From: Codonopsis lanceolata
Lineage: Eukaryota > Streptophyta > Magnoliopsida > Asterales > Campanulaceae
Length of the DNA: 64,000 bases
Direction: 5' to 3'
Assembly: GCA_013146195.2 (NCBI GenBank)
Contig: CM028377.1
Coordinates: 5,184,239 to 5,248,238 of the forward strand
Below, piece after piece: positions 35,500 through 46,250 of this stretch; within the stretch, counting starts at the first letter, position 1, and each line of letters opens with the position of its first letter. A model generated the notes under the pieces. The model did not search any database and had not been told where the DNA came from. It saw only the letters and a program-made list of their open reading frames with translations. The position numbers and the translations under genes are program-made.

Positions 35500-37533
35500 A
35501 ATTATCTTCGTATGATTAAGAGGCAACACAATCCTTTTTTATGCGCCATTTTAGAACCTAAGGCCGCGGGGGACCGGCTGAATTGTCTATGTAAGCGTTT
35601 ACATTTTCCTTTTGGTTTGCATACAAATCATGTTAATCATCATATTTGGTTATTATGGAATGACAGGGTAGAGGTTACTTTGATTCATAGCACGTATCAA
35701 TTCATTACGACGCATATAAAGGTGGATCAAATTTTTAATGCCAATGTCAGTTTCGTTTATGCTAAGTGCACAAAAGAGTAACGTCGTGATCTATGGGCTG
35801 ATCTGATTGCCTTTTCTAACCAATGTGTGGAGCCTTGGCTCGTTGGTAGAGATTTTAACGTTATTTCGCAGTCTGGGGAAAAGTTGGGCGAAAATCCTTG
35901 TGATATTAGGGAAATGTGGGAATTTAATGACTTTATCTCTCAAGCTGGCCTGGATGATGTCGGTTACGAAGGCAGCATCTACACTTGGTGTAATAATCAG
36001 GGCAGTTCTCATAGAATATGGAAGCGTTTGGATAGAGTGCTCGTTAATGGTAGTTTTAAAATCCAGTATCCTGGGTTGCGTGCGACTCACTTAGCTACTG
36101 TTGATTCAGATCATGCCCCGTTATTAGTTACGTTTCCTAGTCGGTCTAAACAGAAGAAAACCTTTAAATTCCGAAGAATGTGGCTTGATCATCCTTCTTT
36201 TCTTTCCTTCATTGAGGAGCAATGGCAATGTCCTGTGGTAGGTTCCGCTATCGATGTCTTGTTTAAGAAGCTTCAATTGTTACGACCAGCTTTAAAAACC
36301 TGGAATTGGAATGTGTTTGGGCATGTGCAACGTAATCTCGAAGCTTGCCAGGTTGATATTTTGCATTTGGAGTTTTTGCTTCAACAATCTGATGATGATT
36401 TTTATGCATCTCAACTTAATATGGCTCGGAAGAATTTAGATCAATTACTCAAATGGGAAGAGGAATTAGCTACAATGAACTCACGTCAGTTATGGCTTCG
36501 TGATGGGGACCGTAACTTAGCTTATTTCCATGCCAGTATTAAAGACAGGTCTAGACACAATTGTATTCGGCTTCGGTTGGAGGATGGGTCTTTCTCCACG
36601 GATCCCGATCAAATTGGTTGAATGGCCAATGAATACTTTTCAGCTTTGTTTTCTTCCCATCCTCATATGGTAGATTCAGCCCTTTTTTGAGACTTCCCTT
36701 CTTCAGTGACTGATGTAGATAACGAGTCTCTTATTAGCTTGCCCTCGGAGAAAGAGATTTGGGCTGCCATTAAGAGTCTTAACCCTAATAGTGCCCCGGG
36801 TGGGGATGGATATACTAGTTGGTTTTACCAAGGCTGCTGGATAATTATTAAAGATGATGTGATCGTGGCAGTTCAGGAGTTTTTTGCGGTTCACCCGCTT
36901 CACAGAGGTATGACTGCTAATACTCTGGTTCTTATTCCAAATATTGACAATCCAGAGATGCTTAGTGATCTCCGTCCAATTAGTCTGTGTAACTTCTCTT
37001 GTAAGATTATCTCTCGGATTTTTGCTACTCGTCTTTCTGCTTTGTTGCCAAATATAATTTCTTTGGAGCAATCTGGGTTTGTTCGGGATCGTAGTATCCA
37101 GGAAAATGTTCTTTTGGCAAATGAGTTGGTACATCGAATTAACAAGAAAGTTAGGTATGGTAATGTTATTTTTAAACTCGACATGTCTAAAGCCTATGAT
37201 AGAATGGAGTGGGATTTCCTCTTTGGTGCTCTTCAGGCTTTCAGGTTTAATAAAGCAGTTTGTGACCGTATCCAGCATCTTATTGGTAATATCTGGTATA
37301 CTTTGAAGATCAATGGGTTTCTTTTGGATTCTTCAAGTCTTCAAGGGGGGTTAGATAAGGTGATCCACTGTCTCCGTTGCTCTTTATTCTTGCTCAAGAG
37401 GTTCTCTCTTTTAACATTAATAGGCTTGGGTCGATTCACTTTTCTCACTCGTAGGTGGCTTGGTGATTTTCATCTTTTATATGTTGATGATATGTTGTTA
37501 TTTTGTAATGGTCAAAATCGTCCATTCTCAAAG
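35455..37533 (+). pseudogene. LINE ORF2: endonuclease and reverse transcriptase, truncated by gap
   Basis: It begins MFIWNARGVCNRRT, the usual start of plant LINE endonuclease. Endonuclease marks include 'WLVGRDFNVI', 'SIYTWCNNQG', 'RIWKRLDRVLVNG' and 'DSDHAPLLV'. RT marks are 'LVLIPNIDNPEMLSDLRPIS', 'QSGFVRDRSIQENVLLANELVH', 'FKLDMSKAYDRMEWDFL' and 'LLYVDDMLLF'. Stops occur at 35497, 35779, 36619 and about 36688, and the segment before YVDD is shifted ('SLQGGLDKVIHC' in place of a GLRQGDPLSP-type motif). It is a dead copy. RNase H is not seen. Confidence 0.88.
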
Positions 37534-37633
37534 NNNNNNNNNNNNNNNNNNNNNNNNNNNNNNNNNNNNNNNNNNNNNNNNNNNNNNNNNNNNNNNNNNN
37601 NNNNNNNNNNNNNNNNNNNNNNNNNNNNNNNNN
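37534..37633. other. Assembly gap of 100 N
   Basis: Exactly 100 Ns. LINE RT is on the left and Tat/Ogre-like 3' sequence on the right, so the gap size is likely nominal and the true distance unknown. Confidence 0.98.
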
Positions 37634-38660
37634 TAAGATTTGGTTGGATCAAATCATTTCCTCACTTTGAAGAAAGGAAAAAGGCTATAAAGCGTGATCT
37701 AAAAAAAAACGCTCATCCTCGCATGCATCGAAAGGGCGGCTCACAGATGCTATGGCTCGCTAGGTTGAAAACCCCAAGTAGGCGGCCTAGGCAAAGTTGA
37801 AACACGAACAAAAAAAAACAAACAAACAAACAATAAGAAGAAAAAAATGGTTCCTCCGGGCATTGATTAGTGAGGGCTCACTACTAGTCTGAATTCTTTT
37901 TTGAATGATGCACTAGTCAAAAGGTGGCTGACCCGACACATCATCGCCTCCATTTCAAATATCAACTCTATACATAACCCCCCAGGCCAACAAAAGTCAC
38001 ATCTCAAGCTCTTATATTGCATTTCCATCATCTTGCCTTATCTTGTCTTAACATGTTTAAGAAAAAGATGGTACATACACATGCAAAAATTTTTTTTTTT
38101 TTTTAAAGGGAAAATTTCATTCGTATGCTTGCATCCTTTGCTTGCATCTTTTCTGCATCTTATCAGGTCTTCATCGACCTATGAATGTTACTGCGGCATC
38201 TCGCCAAGGATCACCTCCCAAAGATCCTCCACCGGCATCATCAAAAGTCACAAAAGTGAAGTCCGGATCCCCGGCGATTAGTCGGCAAATGGGGTAGAAA
38301 AGCCGGAAACGGCGACAAAAAGAAGAAATTTCGACTAAGACCGAAATACGTACAAATAAAAATATATATTTCGGCAAAATTTGGGCGCAACAAAAAATCG
38401 GCGGTTGATAAAAGCGACAAGTACAACAAAAGCAAGCGAGAGGCGAGGAAATGCAAAGGCAAAGAGGTAAGAAAAAGGTAAGTATTTTACCCATTTTACG
38501 TGCATTGTGTTGGAAAACTTTCCTTTAAGGGGCATACAACCAGGATCGAGAGAGAAAGGTTTTGTTCTCAAAGGACGGCGCTCTAAGGGGACATCTCATG
38601 CATCACAACACTTGATAGACTACCTTGACACGTACCATCACGACATACCTTATTAGTAAT

Positions 38661-40144
38661 GCGATGGATATCGCATCTAGCGTTAACGATGCAATGGATA
38701 TTGCATCGGGTCTTTCGATGTCAATGCGATGGATATCGCATTCGGCGTTAACGATGCAATGGATATTGCATCCGTCTTTTCGATGTCAATCGATGGATAT
38801 CGCATTCGGCATTGCAATGCAATAGAATATTGCATCGATGGTTCGGTGTGCGATGGATATCGCATTCGGCGTTGCGATCACAATGGATATTGCATCCGAT
38901 GGATTCCGTGTCAATCACGATGGATATCGCGTTCAGCGTTGCGATCGCAATGGATTGCATTTTGTTTTTCGATGTTAATGCAATGGATATTGGCCGCATT
39001 AAGTTTACGTTGTCGGCGAATGGATATTGCATTCCGTTTTGCGATCTGATGGATATTGCATCGGATTTATGTTAATGCAATGAATATGCATTACGTTTGT
39101 GTCGTCGCAATGGATATTGCATTTGTTTTCTAACGATGCAATGGATATTACATAAGTTTTCGTATTAATCGCAAATGGATGTTGCATAGGTTTTCTCGGC
39201 ATGATGGATATTGCGTTTTTGTTTTTGCGATATGACCATATGGCATAGGTTTTTGTGTTAATGCAATGGATATTGCATTAAGTTTCTTGTCGGCGCAATG
39301 GATATTGCGTTTTTGTTTTGCGATGCAATGGATATTGCATCCGTTTTTCGTGTTAATGCAATGGATATTGCATTAAGTTTGTAATCGGCCATGATAAATT
39401 GCGTTTTGTTTTAACGATGCAATGGATATGCATCGTTTTCAGTTAATGCGTATATTGCATTAAGTTTTGTGTCTAGCGATGGATATTGCGTTTGGTGTTG
39501 CGATGCAATGGATATTGCATCGTTTTCGTGTTAATGCAATGGATATTGCATTAAGTTTTGTGTCGGCAATGGATATTGCGTTTGGTGTCGTGATGCAATG
39601 GATATTGCATCCGCTTTCGTGTTAATGCAATGGATATTGCATTAAGTTTTTTGTCAATGGGCGCAATGGATATTGCGTTTGAAGTATTAAATGATGCAAT
39701 GGATATTGCATCTGCTTTACTTTGTGTTAATGCAATGGATATTGCATTAAGTTTTTAATGTTCGGCGCAATGGATATTGCGTTTGTAAGTAATAAATGAT
39801 GCAATGGATATTGCATCTACTTTATGTTAATGCAATGGATATTGCATTCAATTTTCATTTCAACATGCATGGATATTGCGTTTTGTGTTTTTGTGTCAAT
39901 GGATGCAATGGATATTGCATCCGGTTTTCATGTTAATGCAATGGATATTGCATTAAGTTATGTAAAACGGCGCCAATGGATATTGCGTTTTGTGTTCCGA
40001 TGCAATGGATATTGCATCTGTTTTCTGTAATGGATATTGCATTCAGTTTTGTGTCAACGCAATGGATATTACGTTTAGTGTTGTGATGTAATGGGTTTTA
40101 CATTTTGATATGCGCTTTTTTCACTAGGTTGTAATGGATATTAC
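38661..40144 (+). repeat. Array of about 45 short hairpin units, consensus GCAATGGATATTGC
   Basis: Units have the form stem-GGAT-stem. The first is GCGATGGATATCGC at 38661-38674, the next GCAATGGATATTGC at 38691-38704, and the last GTAATGGATATTAC at 40131-40144. Spacers are about 15-25 bases, T-rich (GTTTT, TGTGTCGG, GTGTTAATG). My hand count is about 45 units, some decayed. Many stems extend into the spacer with perfect pairing. Near-identical phrases GCATCACAACACTTGAT (about 38599) and GCATTACAACACTTGAT (about 40171) flank the array. The position, upstream of the 3' LTR of a Tat/Ogre-like element, is where such elements are known to carry variable tandem repeats. Confidence 0.9.
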
Positions 40145-41073
40145 GACTATCTTTCCCCATAACACTTGTGCATTACAACACTTGATCCCAGCGAGGTGAA
40201 CTACGTTTGGTGATTCCTTGAATAAGGATACGTGGCGACCTATTTCGGTAAAACGCGACCATCACAACAAAAATAAAATCAACAAAAACAAAAACAAAAA
40301 CAAAAAACACAAAAAATAGGAATATTTCAAAAACACAAAAAAAGAGGAATATTTGAAAAAAAAAAGAGAGAGTGAGAAAAAAAAGGAAGGAAAAAGAATG
40401 TTTTCCACCTCACAATTTTCGAAAATACTTGAAGAATGTTTACTTTGCCGTGCTCGGCGACGGATCTTTATCGGTCGAGTGCAATTTTCTGGATATTTGA
40501 AAGTTTTCTGGTTATGTTTGGAAACAAGGCAGCGACCAGCCAGACACAACTTTGAAAATTCTTCTTAACATGTTTCAGCGACAAGGTATTGACCGGTTGA
40601 AATGTGGTGGCAGGAAAACATTCAAATCTTCATACCGTATTTGACAACGGTTCCGGACCGGAAGAATACGGCTTTTTCGAAAAACACAAAAATCTTTTTC
40701 CGTTGTGTTCTCGATCGGGCTTGACCCGAAGAACATGACATCCTCACTTGGTTGTAGTTTAGGTTTTTGGCCTGAACTACGTTTTGTCTGATTTCCTTTA
40801 ATGGGGAATACGTAGGCAGCCTACATTAGTAGGTCCGACCATCAGAGCACATTAAATTCATATCTGCTTAAAACTGCGATAATTTTTTTTATAACCGACT
40901 AAAAATGTCTAGGTTATGAAGTTTGAAAAGCATGTTAACTGTGCATTATAACTGCTACCAATTGCATTCTCCCGTTCTTAATTGAACGAAATTGGAGAGT
41001 CTATTGTTTATCAACGATGTTCGTCTACTCAGTAAGCCTTGGGTTACCCGTAGACTCCATCATTGAGGGGCTC

Positions 41074-42325
41074 TGTAGACACCCTAATTTCGTACCCCCG
41101 GTATGTGACTGACATAAAATATCAAGAACTGTTAAAACTTAACAAATGTCAAGTTACAGGAGTTAAAAATGCGAAATTAAAAGCAGGATGCGTGAAACAG
41201 TGAACTGCAGGGGGTGAAAGTGCAAAAAACGAAACTGGAAAAGCTTTGCTTGTGCCGCACCAAGGGTTTCCTTGTTGGCACCGAGACATTCACTGTTGCG
41301 TCTCTCAGAGTTGAAATGTACAAGTTCTGAAGAACAAGGTACAAGCGGCTGATGCAGGAGAAACAAACTCAGAAATTCCGGACGCGTCCCTGCTTCCCAC
41401 TATAAATAGAAGCCTTCGGCTCCCATTTTCAGTGTTCATGTCCGCGATTAAAAATCACAACGAAGCCCTGTCCCTTCGTCTTCAACGATAGAAATAGTAC
41501 GAGAGGTGCGAGATAGGTGAGTGGAAGCCTCTAGAGTCTCCAAACCCCGTCCAAACTCTGCCAAATCAAAAACCCATAGGTTATAAGTGATCCCTAGCCT
41601 AGTTGTTAGGTATCCACCTCACTTCCCGGCCCAAAATCCCAGTAAGTAAGCCGTTACTGCGCTAGCGAGTAACGAGAAAATCAAAAACTAAGCCTGCTTA
41701 GGTTCATGACCAAAAAGGCCAAAACCTACCAAAATAAGCTGTCACTCTGCCCGAGTTGACAAACCCAAAGTCTCATAAATAAGCAGTCACTATGCCCAAA
41801 TCAAAACAACAACCACACAACAAACAACAAAAGACTCCCTCTCCACGAAGAAGGCGAGCACACCGCTCTTAAAGGTAAAGCCTTTAAGGGCGTTGTTTAT
41901 TTCATTTATTTATTTATTTTTCTGTCTTTTATTTATTTTTTAAAGTTGTTATTTAAATCCGGCACAATGTAGCCAATATAAGCCGTTGTGCTGCCCGGAT
42001 TAGAATAGGAAATATTATGTAAAAGAGCCGTTATAATGGCCAAATATTCTTAAATATGTCTGTAATTATTGTAAGGAAATGGCTGCGAGTCCGTAAATAA
42101 TGTAGCCATGGATGTATTTGTTTTAATTTCCTGTCTTTTAATGCTCTATTTATTTGCTAAATAAATATAACAATAAGCATACTTCAGCCAAAAACCATTT
42201 TTGAGATCGAAGGAGTTGGGTGCCTAGCACCTTCCCAACTCATAACTTAGCCTCCGAACCCGTTTTCTTTTTCTCTGGTTTATTTTTCTTTTCTTTGGTT
42301 TTGCTTTATTTGCCTTAAAATAAAG
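41074..42325 (+). repeat. LTR of the Tat/Ogre-like element (right end approximate)
   Basis: Starts TGTAGACACCCTAATTTCG directly after the polypurine tract. The right end is set near 42325 because the text there (AAAATAAAGATGGCAACTC) resembles the LTR end plus primer region of Tat elements. If so, another internal region may have followed, as in tandemly joined elements. A second LTR is not present to fix the end. Confidence 0.55.
41401..41408 (+). promoter_or_regulatory. TATA box in the Tat/Ogre-like LTR
   Basis: TATAAATA followed by a GC-richer leader, about 330 bases into the LTR, the usual place for the U3/R border. Confidence 0.55.
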
Positions 42326-42344
42326 ATGGCAACTCTAAAACTTT

Positions 42345-42860
42345 CAGATTCAGTGGGGCCTCGCAACACTCCTTCTTTGCACTTTCCCGTTCTCCCCTAA
42401 AAAAGGAGAAATGGGAATGGAAGGGTGATGTATTCCCATATCCTGGTATCCCCTAAACAAGGGATAACTTGATACGGGAAACCCAAAGCTCCCATAGTAA
42501 TCTGAATGGGCCATAAGGCTATTTTTAATAAAATCCATAGTGGGGCCGTCGCAATATCCTTTTTTGCACTTTTCCGTTTTCCCCTAAAAAAGGGAAAATG
42601 AGAATGAAATGGTAATGCATTCCCATATCCTGGTATCCCCTAAAAAAGGGATAACTTGATGCGGGAAACCATAAGTTCTCATATTGGATACAAAATCCAC
42701 TCAAGGCGACCGAGGCACATTCCAACGTGCTAACATAGACAGCACTCCTCTCGCACTTTTGATTTCGTCTTCCCCTAAACAAGGGAGGGTGGAACGAGAG
42801 CAGTGGTGTCCCGCATTCGCACGTACGCACACCCCTACCCAAGGGCGCGCGGGGCGCGGG
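42345..42860. repeat. Tandem duplication (unit about 187 bp) rich in CCCCTAAAnAAGGG hairpins
   Basis: Units start at about 42352 and 42539, both with AGTGGGGCC(T/G)(C/T)CGCAA. Each contains 'TATTCCCATATCCTGGTATC' wording and two hairpins with loop CTAAA(A/C)AA. A third, more decayed hairpin group lies at about 42765-42850. I cannot say whether this is the 5' leader of a Tat element or flanking DNA. It ends where element C gag begins. Confidence 0.65.
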
Positions 42861-42904
42861 TCGCACCCCGGGAACCTCACAGTATGGAGTTTAAGTCCTT
42901 GGAC

Positions 42905-43588
42905 TCTTTAATGGCTGTGGTCTTAACATGCCACAAACTTCCTAAGGAAGCTAATAATCTCATATTAACTTCCTTAACACTATATTCATTTGCTAAGGAA
43001 TAACAACTATTTACTTACTACCTCACAAAATCTGTCGTAGGCTTGTCGTAGTGTCTCCTTTGGATCTTTCCAGAAAGAGTCAAATTGTTGAATATAGTTG
43101 TACTTTCTGTTGTCTCTGGTGGGCAGGTCTCCTTCTAGATATTCCACAAGTGCTTCCCACATTTCTTTGGTTGTTTTGCACCTGTTTATCTGCTGATATG
43201 TGCTTGTATCGACAGAGCTAGATATGATATGTATAGCTTTGCTGTCAAGTTCGACAAGCTTCCTTTCTTCATCAGTCCATTCGTTTGAGGACTTGGGTAT
43301 TTCAAGAGTTCCACCTGCTACTTCGGCAAGAAGGTTTGGCTTCATTGGAATGTGAGGACCTGTTTGAACACATTGCCATAAACGATTGTCAATAGAATTC
43401 ATGTATCTCATAACTTTGTCTTTCCATACTTCGAAGTGACCCTCGTCCAATATTGGGACGTGGCTTGTATTCGAGGTATGCAGCATATAGTGAGCCATAG
43501 GATCTATTCTCAAGAGATTAGTCTTGGAAAAATAAATTTTCAAAGAATTAAGCTCTGATACCAATTGTTGGTCCTGAAATAGGCTCAA
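42905..43588 (-). pseudogene. Element C gag, N-terminal part
   Basis: The main frame 43588-43007 carries 'VPILDEGHFEVWKDKVMRYM', 'WTDEERKLVELDSKAIHIIS', 'WEALVEYLEGDLPTRDNRKY' and 'LRQAYDRFCEVVSK'. It is colinear with the gag of element B (MATLKAFQ...). The true start is probably the internal Met followed by AHYMLHTS, since that Met is nearest the primer site in the family layout. Downstream bases to 42905 ('TTAATGGC.GTG..CTTAACATGCCA') still match B gag in another frame. The rest is lost. Confidence 0.8.
43552..43563 (-). promoter_or_regulatory. Primer binding site of element C (initiator tRNA-Met)
   Basis: Minus strand TGGTATCAGAGC, two bases from LTR start. Confidence 0.88.
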
Positions 43589-43917
43589 TCTAGGCTAGAA
43601 GGGGGGGGGGTTGAATAGCCTAGTAGTGTTTTCTTTAAAAAAAACTTTTCAAAACACTTCTTAAAGAGTTCTTCTTTCTTTCTAAAGCGGTTTTACAGGA
43701 AGAGTTAAGGCAGCAGAAAACTGAAAGATCGCAGAACTGATTGACAGGCTGCTGTTGAAGCCTACTGGTCCGCGCTTTTTAGAAACTAACACTAAACTAT
43801 TCTATTACACCCTTGATTCTAAGACAATTTTCACACTAATCGGTACGCAGACCTATTAGCCACTGTGCAATAGAATCGGAAGATGACTCAACCAAATCTA
43901 TAACCTATAAGGGTCAA

Positions 43918-44675
43918 CAATTATCTAATTTTGATGTTAATTTCAGATTAAATTCTTATTTTTATTCTTACTCTTAATGATAGTTAAGTTGATTAAAAAC
44001 AATTTACATAAACTTCAAAATCGAACCAAACCAAACCGAACTGAGTGATTCGGTTCGGTTTGGTTCCAATCCTTCTTCGGTTACATTTGAAATTTTTGGG
44101 ACCAATAGGGTACGATTCAATTTGTGATTTTGGCCTTAATCGAACCACTTACACTGCTAGTTTGGTGTGTCAAAATATGTGTTTTTTAGTGTGTGTGAAA
44201 TACTACTATGGTTTTGAAATTTTATTGGACAAGAGGACGTACCACAGGCACAGCCCACCCTTTAGGGTTCCTTTAGAGAGAGAAAGTGGGGGAGGATGGA
44301 GAAAATGAGTGTGTATAGCCCACATTGGGTATTGGTTTTAAAAAAATCGTTTATTATGTGCATTTATATGTCGTAGTTTATAAAGTAACAAATCGATCTG
44401 ATTTGAATATATTGATAAGCGGTAAAAATTAAAAAAAAAAACCAACTAAAAAACAACAAATGTTGTGTATAAGAAAGTTTTTCAGAATATATAAGGATTA
44501 GTGATATACAAATGTTTTTTTGCTAATAAACCGATTCTACTTATTTAATCCTATGATTTTTTTCCTCTTTATTTTGTTTATGTATGATTAGTTGAAAATT
44601 TATGTAAGTTTTAGTAACTTCAAATTTATCCTCTTTATTTGATGTGCGTTTAATGCACGGGTAAAAAAAAACTAG
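43918..44675 (+). mobile_element. Helitron 3' end, copy I, with an embedded P-element fragment
   Basis: Ends GTAAAAAAAAACTAG at 44675 with T next. A hairpin GTGCGTTTAATGCAC (44644-44658) lies 13 bases before CTAG. This is the hallmark 3' end of Helitrons. The same end occurs at 54403 (copy II) and, on the other strand with helicase attached, at 58528. Positions 43918-44159 are the right part of a P element (AACCGAACC-rich, ending CCACTTACACTGCTA). The left side is broken at the junction with copia C. Confidence 0.78.
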
Positions 44676-44833
44676 TTATAGCTAATGTAGAATTGTACTA
44701 GTTAGGATGCTTAAAATTTGAGAATAATGGTGGTTAGTTAGAATGAAGAATCCACCATTTATTTGACTCCATGACAGGGAGGAGGTGTAGGTATTGATAT
44801 TGAGTATACTTACAGGAAGAAAGAGACTTCGCA
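44676..44833 (+). repeat. Flank of the Helitron, copy I
   Basis: Begins TTATAGCTAATGTAGAATTG. It matches 54404-54538 and, for about 120 bp, 63766-63885. The third place lacks the Helitron, so this is host-side sequence. It is followed by a (TA)n tract into which a LINE inserted. Confidence 0.75.
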
Positions 44834-45166
44834 ATATATATATATATATATATATATATTGTTTATTTATTTATTTATTTAGAGAAGCAGGGCGGCACCT
44901 GCGGGATTTATTTAGAGAAAAAAAGAGAAACAAACTGTAGGGGGACAACCAGCCTTGCCCTTATAAATGGGAGGACAGAGGAGCCAAACCTTGAAAGAGA
45001 GATACAAGAATAGAAAAGATTAAGAAAATCTAACATAGGGGGTGTTACAGGCATCAAGTAAAATGATCCCTCTAGTAGGGCGAGAGACGTCTGACGAATC
45101 AAGAAAAACCATATTAGAATGAGTGTCACAGGCAAGATTGGCCAAACTGTCAACTGCCTTGTTAGC

Positions 45167-46068
45167 TGATACGATCTTCTCGGAAGGCTTCGTTGAAAAA
45201 CGAATTACTCACGCGACGGAAGCTTAGGATCGAAGGATGTTTTGCGGGGGTGACACCTCGACCCAATAATTAGCACGAATGGAACCTTGGCATGTACAGC
45301 CGCAACCCGCAATCGTAGCAATTGAAGAACCTAATTATTGTGAATAACGCCACAATAGGTATGGAATTCCTATTGATAAGTTAGGTTTTGAACACAATGG
45401 AATCACACCGAAGTATTCACAAGTTCATAAAGAACAAGTAGGTTTCAAGAAAACACTCAAAACTATATTATCTCAATAATCAGAAAGTTAAACTCCTCTA
45501 CAATGAAAGGAAAAGACATATTTATAACCTTACAAGTAAACCCTAATACTTGGAGAAAAAAAACCCTAAAAATAACTAAAATAATTAAAACCGTAATAAT
45601 CCCGTTTTTCTACAAGGGCCTATTTTTCAAAATTGCATTTTGGCCCCAAAAGTCTTCCAATTGTTATTAAAAGCTCCCCAAGTCATATCTGAACATGTGG
45701 GGACCCTTTTTAAGGCTTCCTTTTCCGTAATGAGCTGTTTAAAAGCTGATTCGGCACAAAATAGCAGGTTCGGGGACCCTTGCGGTCGCAAGCCCTATTT
45801 AACCTTGCGTCCGCAAGGTCTCCAGAATGTTGCTCGTGCAATAATAAGGCATGCAATCGTCCCTCTTGACTTGGATCACGTTCACTAGCTTCCTTTGACC
45901 CTTTGGGCCTTCTCTTCATGGCTCATTGCTCGTGCTTCCATCTCCATTGTCTCACGAACCATGCCATTGACTTCTTCACGTATTTTCTTGGCTCTAGCTC
46001 TTGTGACTGGTCCAATGGTTGTCGGTATTGGTGTTGAGTTGTTGACGTTGTTGGGGATGTCCTCATCA
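45167..46068 (-). repeat. 3' LTR of element D (902 bp)
   Basis: The inner neighbour TTCCCTCCCTCTT reads as the polypurine tract AAGAGGGAGGGAA on the minus strand. TATTTATA at 45519-45526 is a minus-strand TATAAATA. The pol tail runs into it. Confidence 0.88.
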
Positions 46069-46238
46069 TTCCCTCCCTCTTGAAAAGGATTTGTCCTCAA
46101 ATCACCTACATCGTACGGACGCAAATCAGAAACATTAAATGTAGCACTAACATTATGCTCGCCTGGAAGATCCAATTTGTAGGCATTGTTATTGATTCGT
46201 TCCAACACTTGAAACGGTCCATCGCCTCTTGGCATCAA
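45885..46238 (-). CDS. Element D integrase C-terminal tail (GPY/F-like), ends inside the LTR
   Basis: Reads LMPRGDGPFQVLERINNNAYKL followed by 'GEHNVSATFNVSDLRPYDVGD' and 'TNPFQEGGNDED', the typical tail of plant gypsy integrases. The last part 'GPVTRARAKKIREEV' lies in the LTR. No chromodomain is visible. It is joined in frame, across a single TAA at about 46252, to the upstream segment at 46251-47111. The usual residue there is Gln, so the stop is a C-to-T type change. In intact elements this tail helps integrase bind DNA. Confidence 0.8.
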   Translation of the reverse strand: MMPRGDGPFQVLERINNNAYKLDLPGEHNVSATFNVSDLRPYDVGDLRTNPFQEGGNDEDIPNNVNNSTPIPTTIGPVTRARAKKIREEVNGMVRETMEMEARAMSHEEKAQRVKGS

Positions 46239-46250
46239 CTTTGACTTCCG

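Larger units (their letters stand above)
30911..37533 (+). mobile_element. Plant L1-type LINE, split by solo LTR and cut by the assembly gap
   Basis: A 5' leader of about 80 bases is followed by ORF1 (zinc-knuckle protein) and ORF2 (endonuclease and RT) on the plus strand, all in one frame. A 2.86 kb solo LTR splits ORF1. The RT ends at the N run, so RNase H, 3' UTR, poly(A) and target duplication are not visible. Several stops in ORF2 make it inactive. Confidence 0.88.
37634..42330 (+). mobile_element. 3' part of a Tat/Ogre-like Ty3-gypsy element
   Basis: Right of the gap, non-coding sequence continues for 3.4 kb, includes the hairpin array, and ends in the polypurine tract TTGAGGGGCTC (41063-41073). 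An LTR starting TGTAGACACCCTAATTTCG follows. The phrase 'GGGGAATACGTAGGCAGCC' at about 40803 and the TGTAGACACC LTR start are typical of Tat/Ogre elements. No pol frame is visible in this window. The lineage call is from recognised phrases, not a search. Confidence 0.7.
42905..43917 (-). mobile_element. Fragment of copia element C (SIRE-like): gag N-terminus, primer site, part of LTR
   Basis: The minus-strand 5' end of an element related to but distinct from B. The LTR start TGTTGGTCCTGAAATAGGC at 43566 parallels B's TGTAAGTCCAGAAG...GGTGAATAGCC. The primer site is at 43552-43563. Only about 350 bp of LTR remain before unrelated sequence, and gag stops at about 42905. Confidence 0.8.

Noticed and set aside
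38625..39202. Several open frames over the hairpin array on both strands
   Set aside because: They translate the repeat (MDIA-like units) and shift frame freely. No selection on protein is evident.
38661..40144. Regular short repeats with spacers, superficially like a CRISPR array
   Set aside because: Spacers are short, T-rich and related to each other, units are degenerate, there are no cas genes, and the DNA is plant transposon sequence.
42390..42850. CCCTAAA words, possibly telomeric repeat
   Set aside because: The words do not occur in tandem; they are loops of hairpins with different arms.
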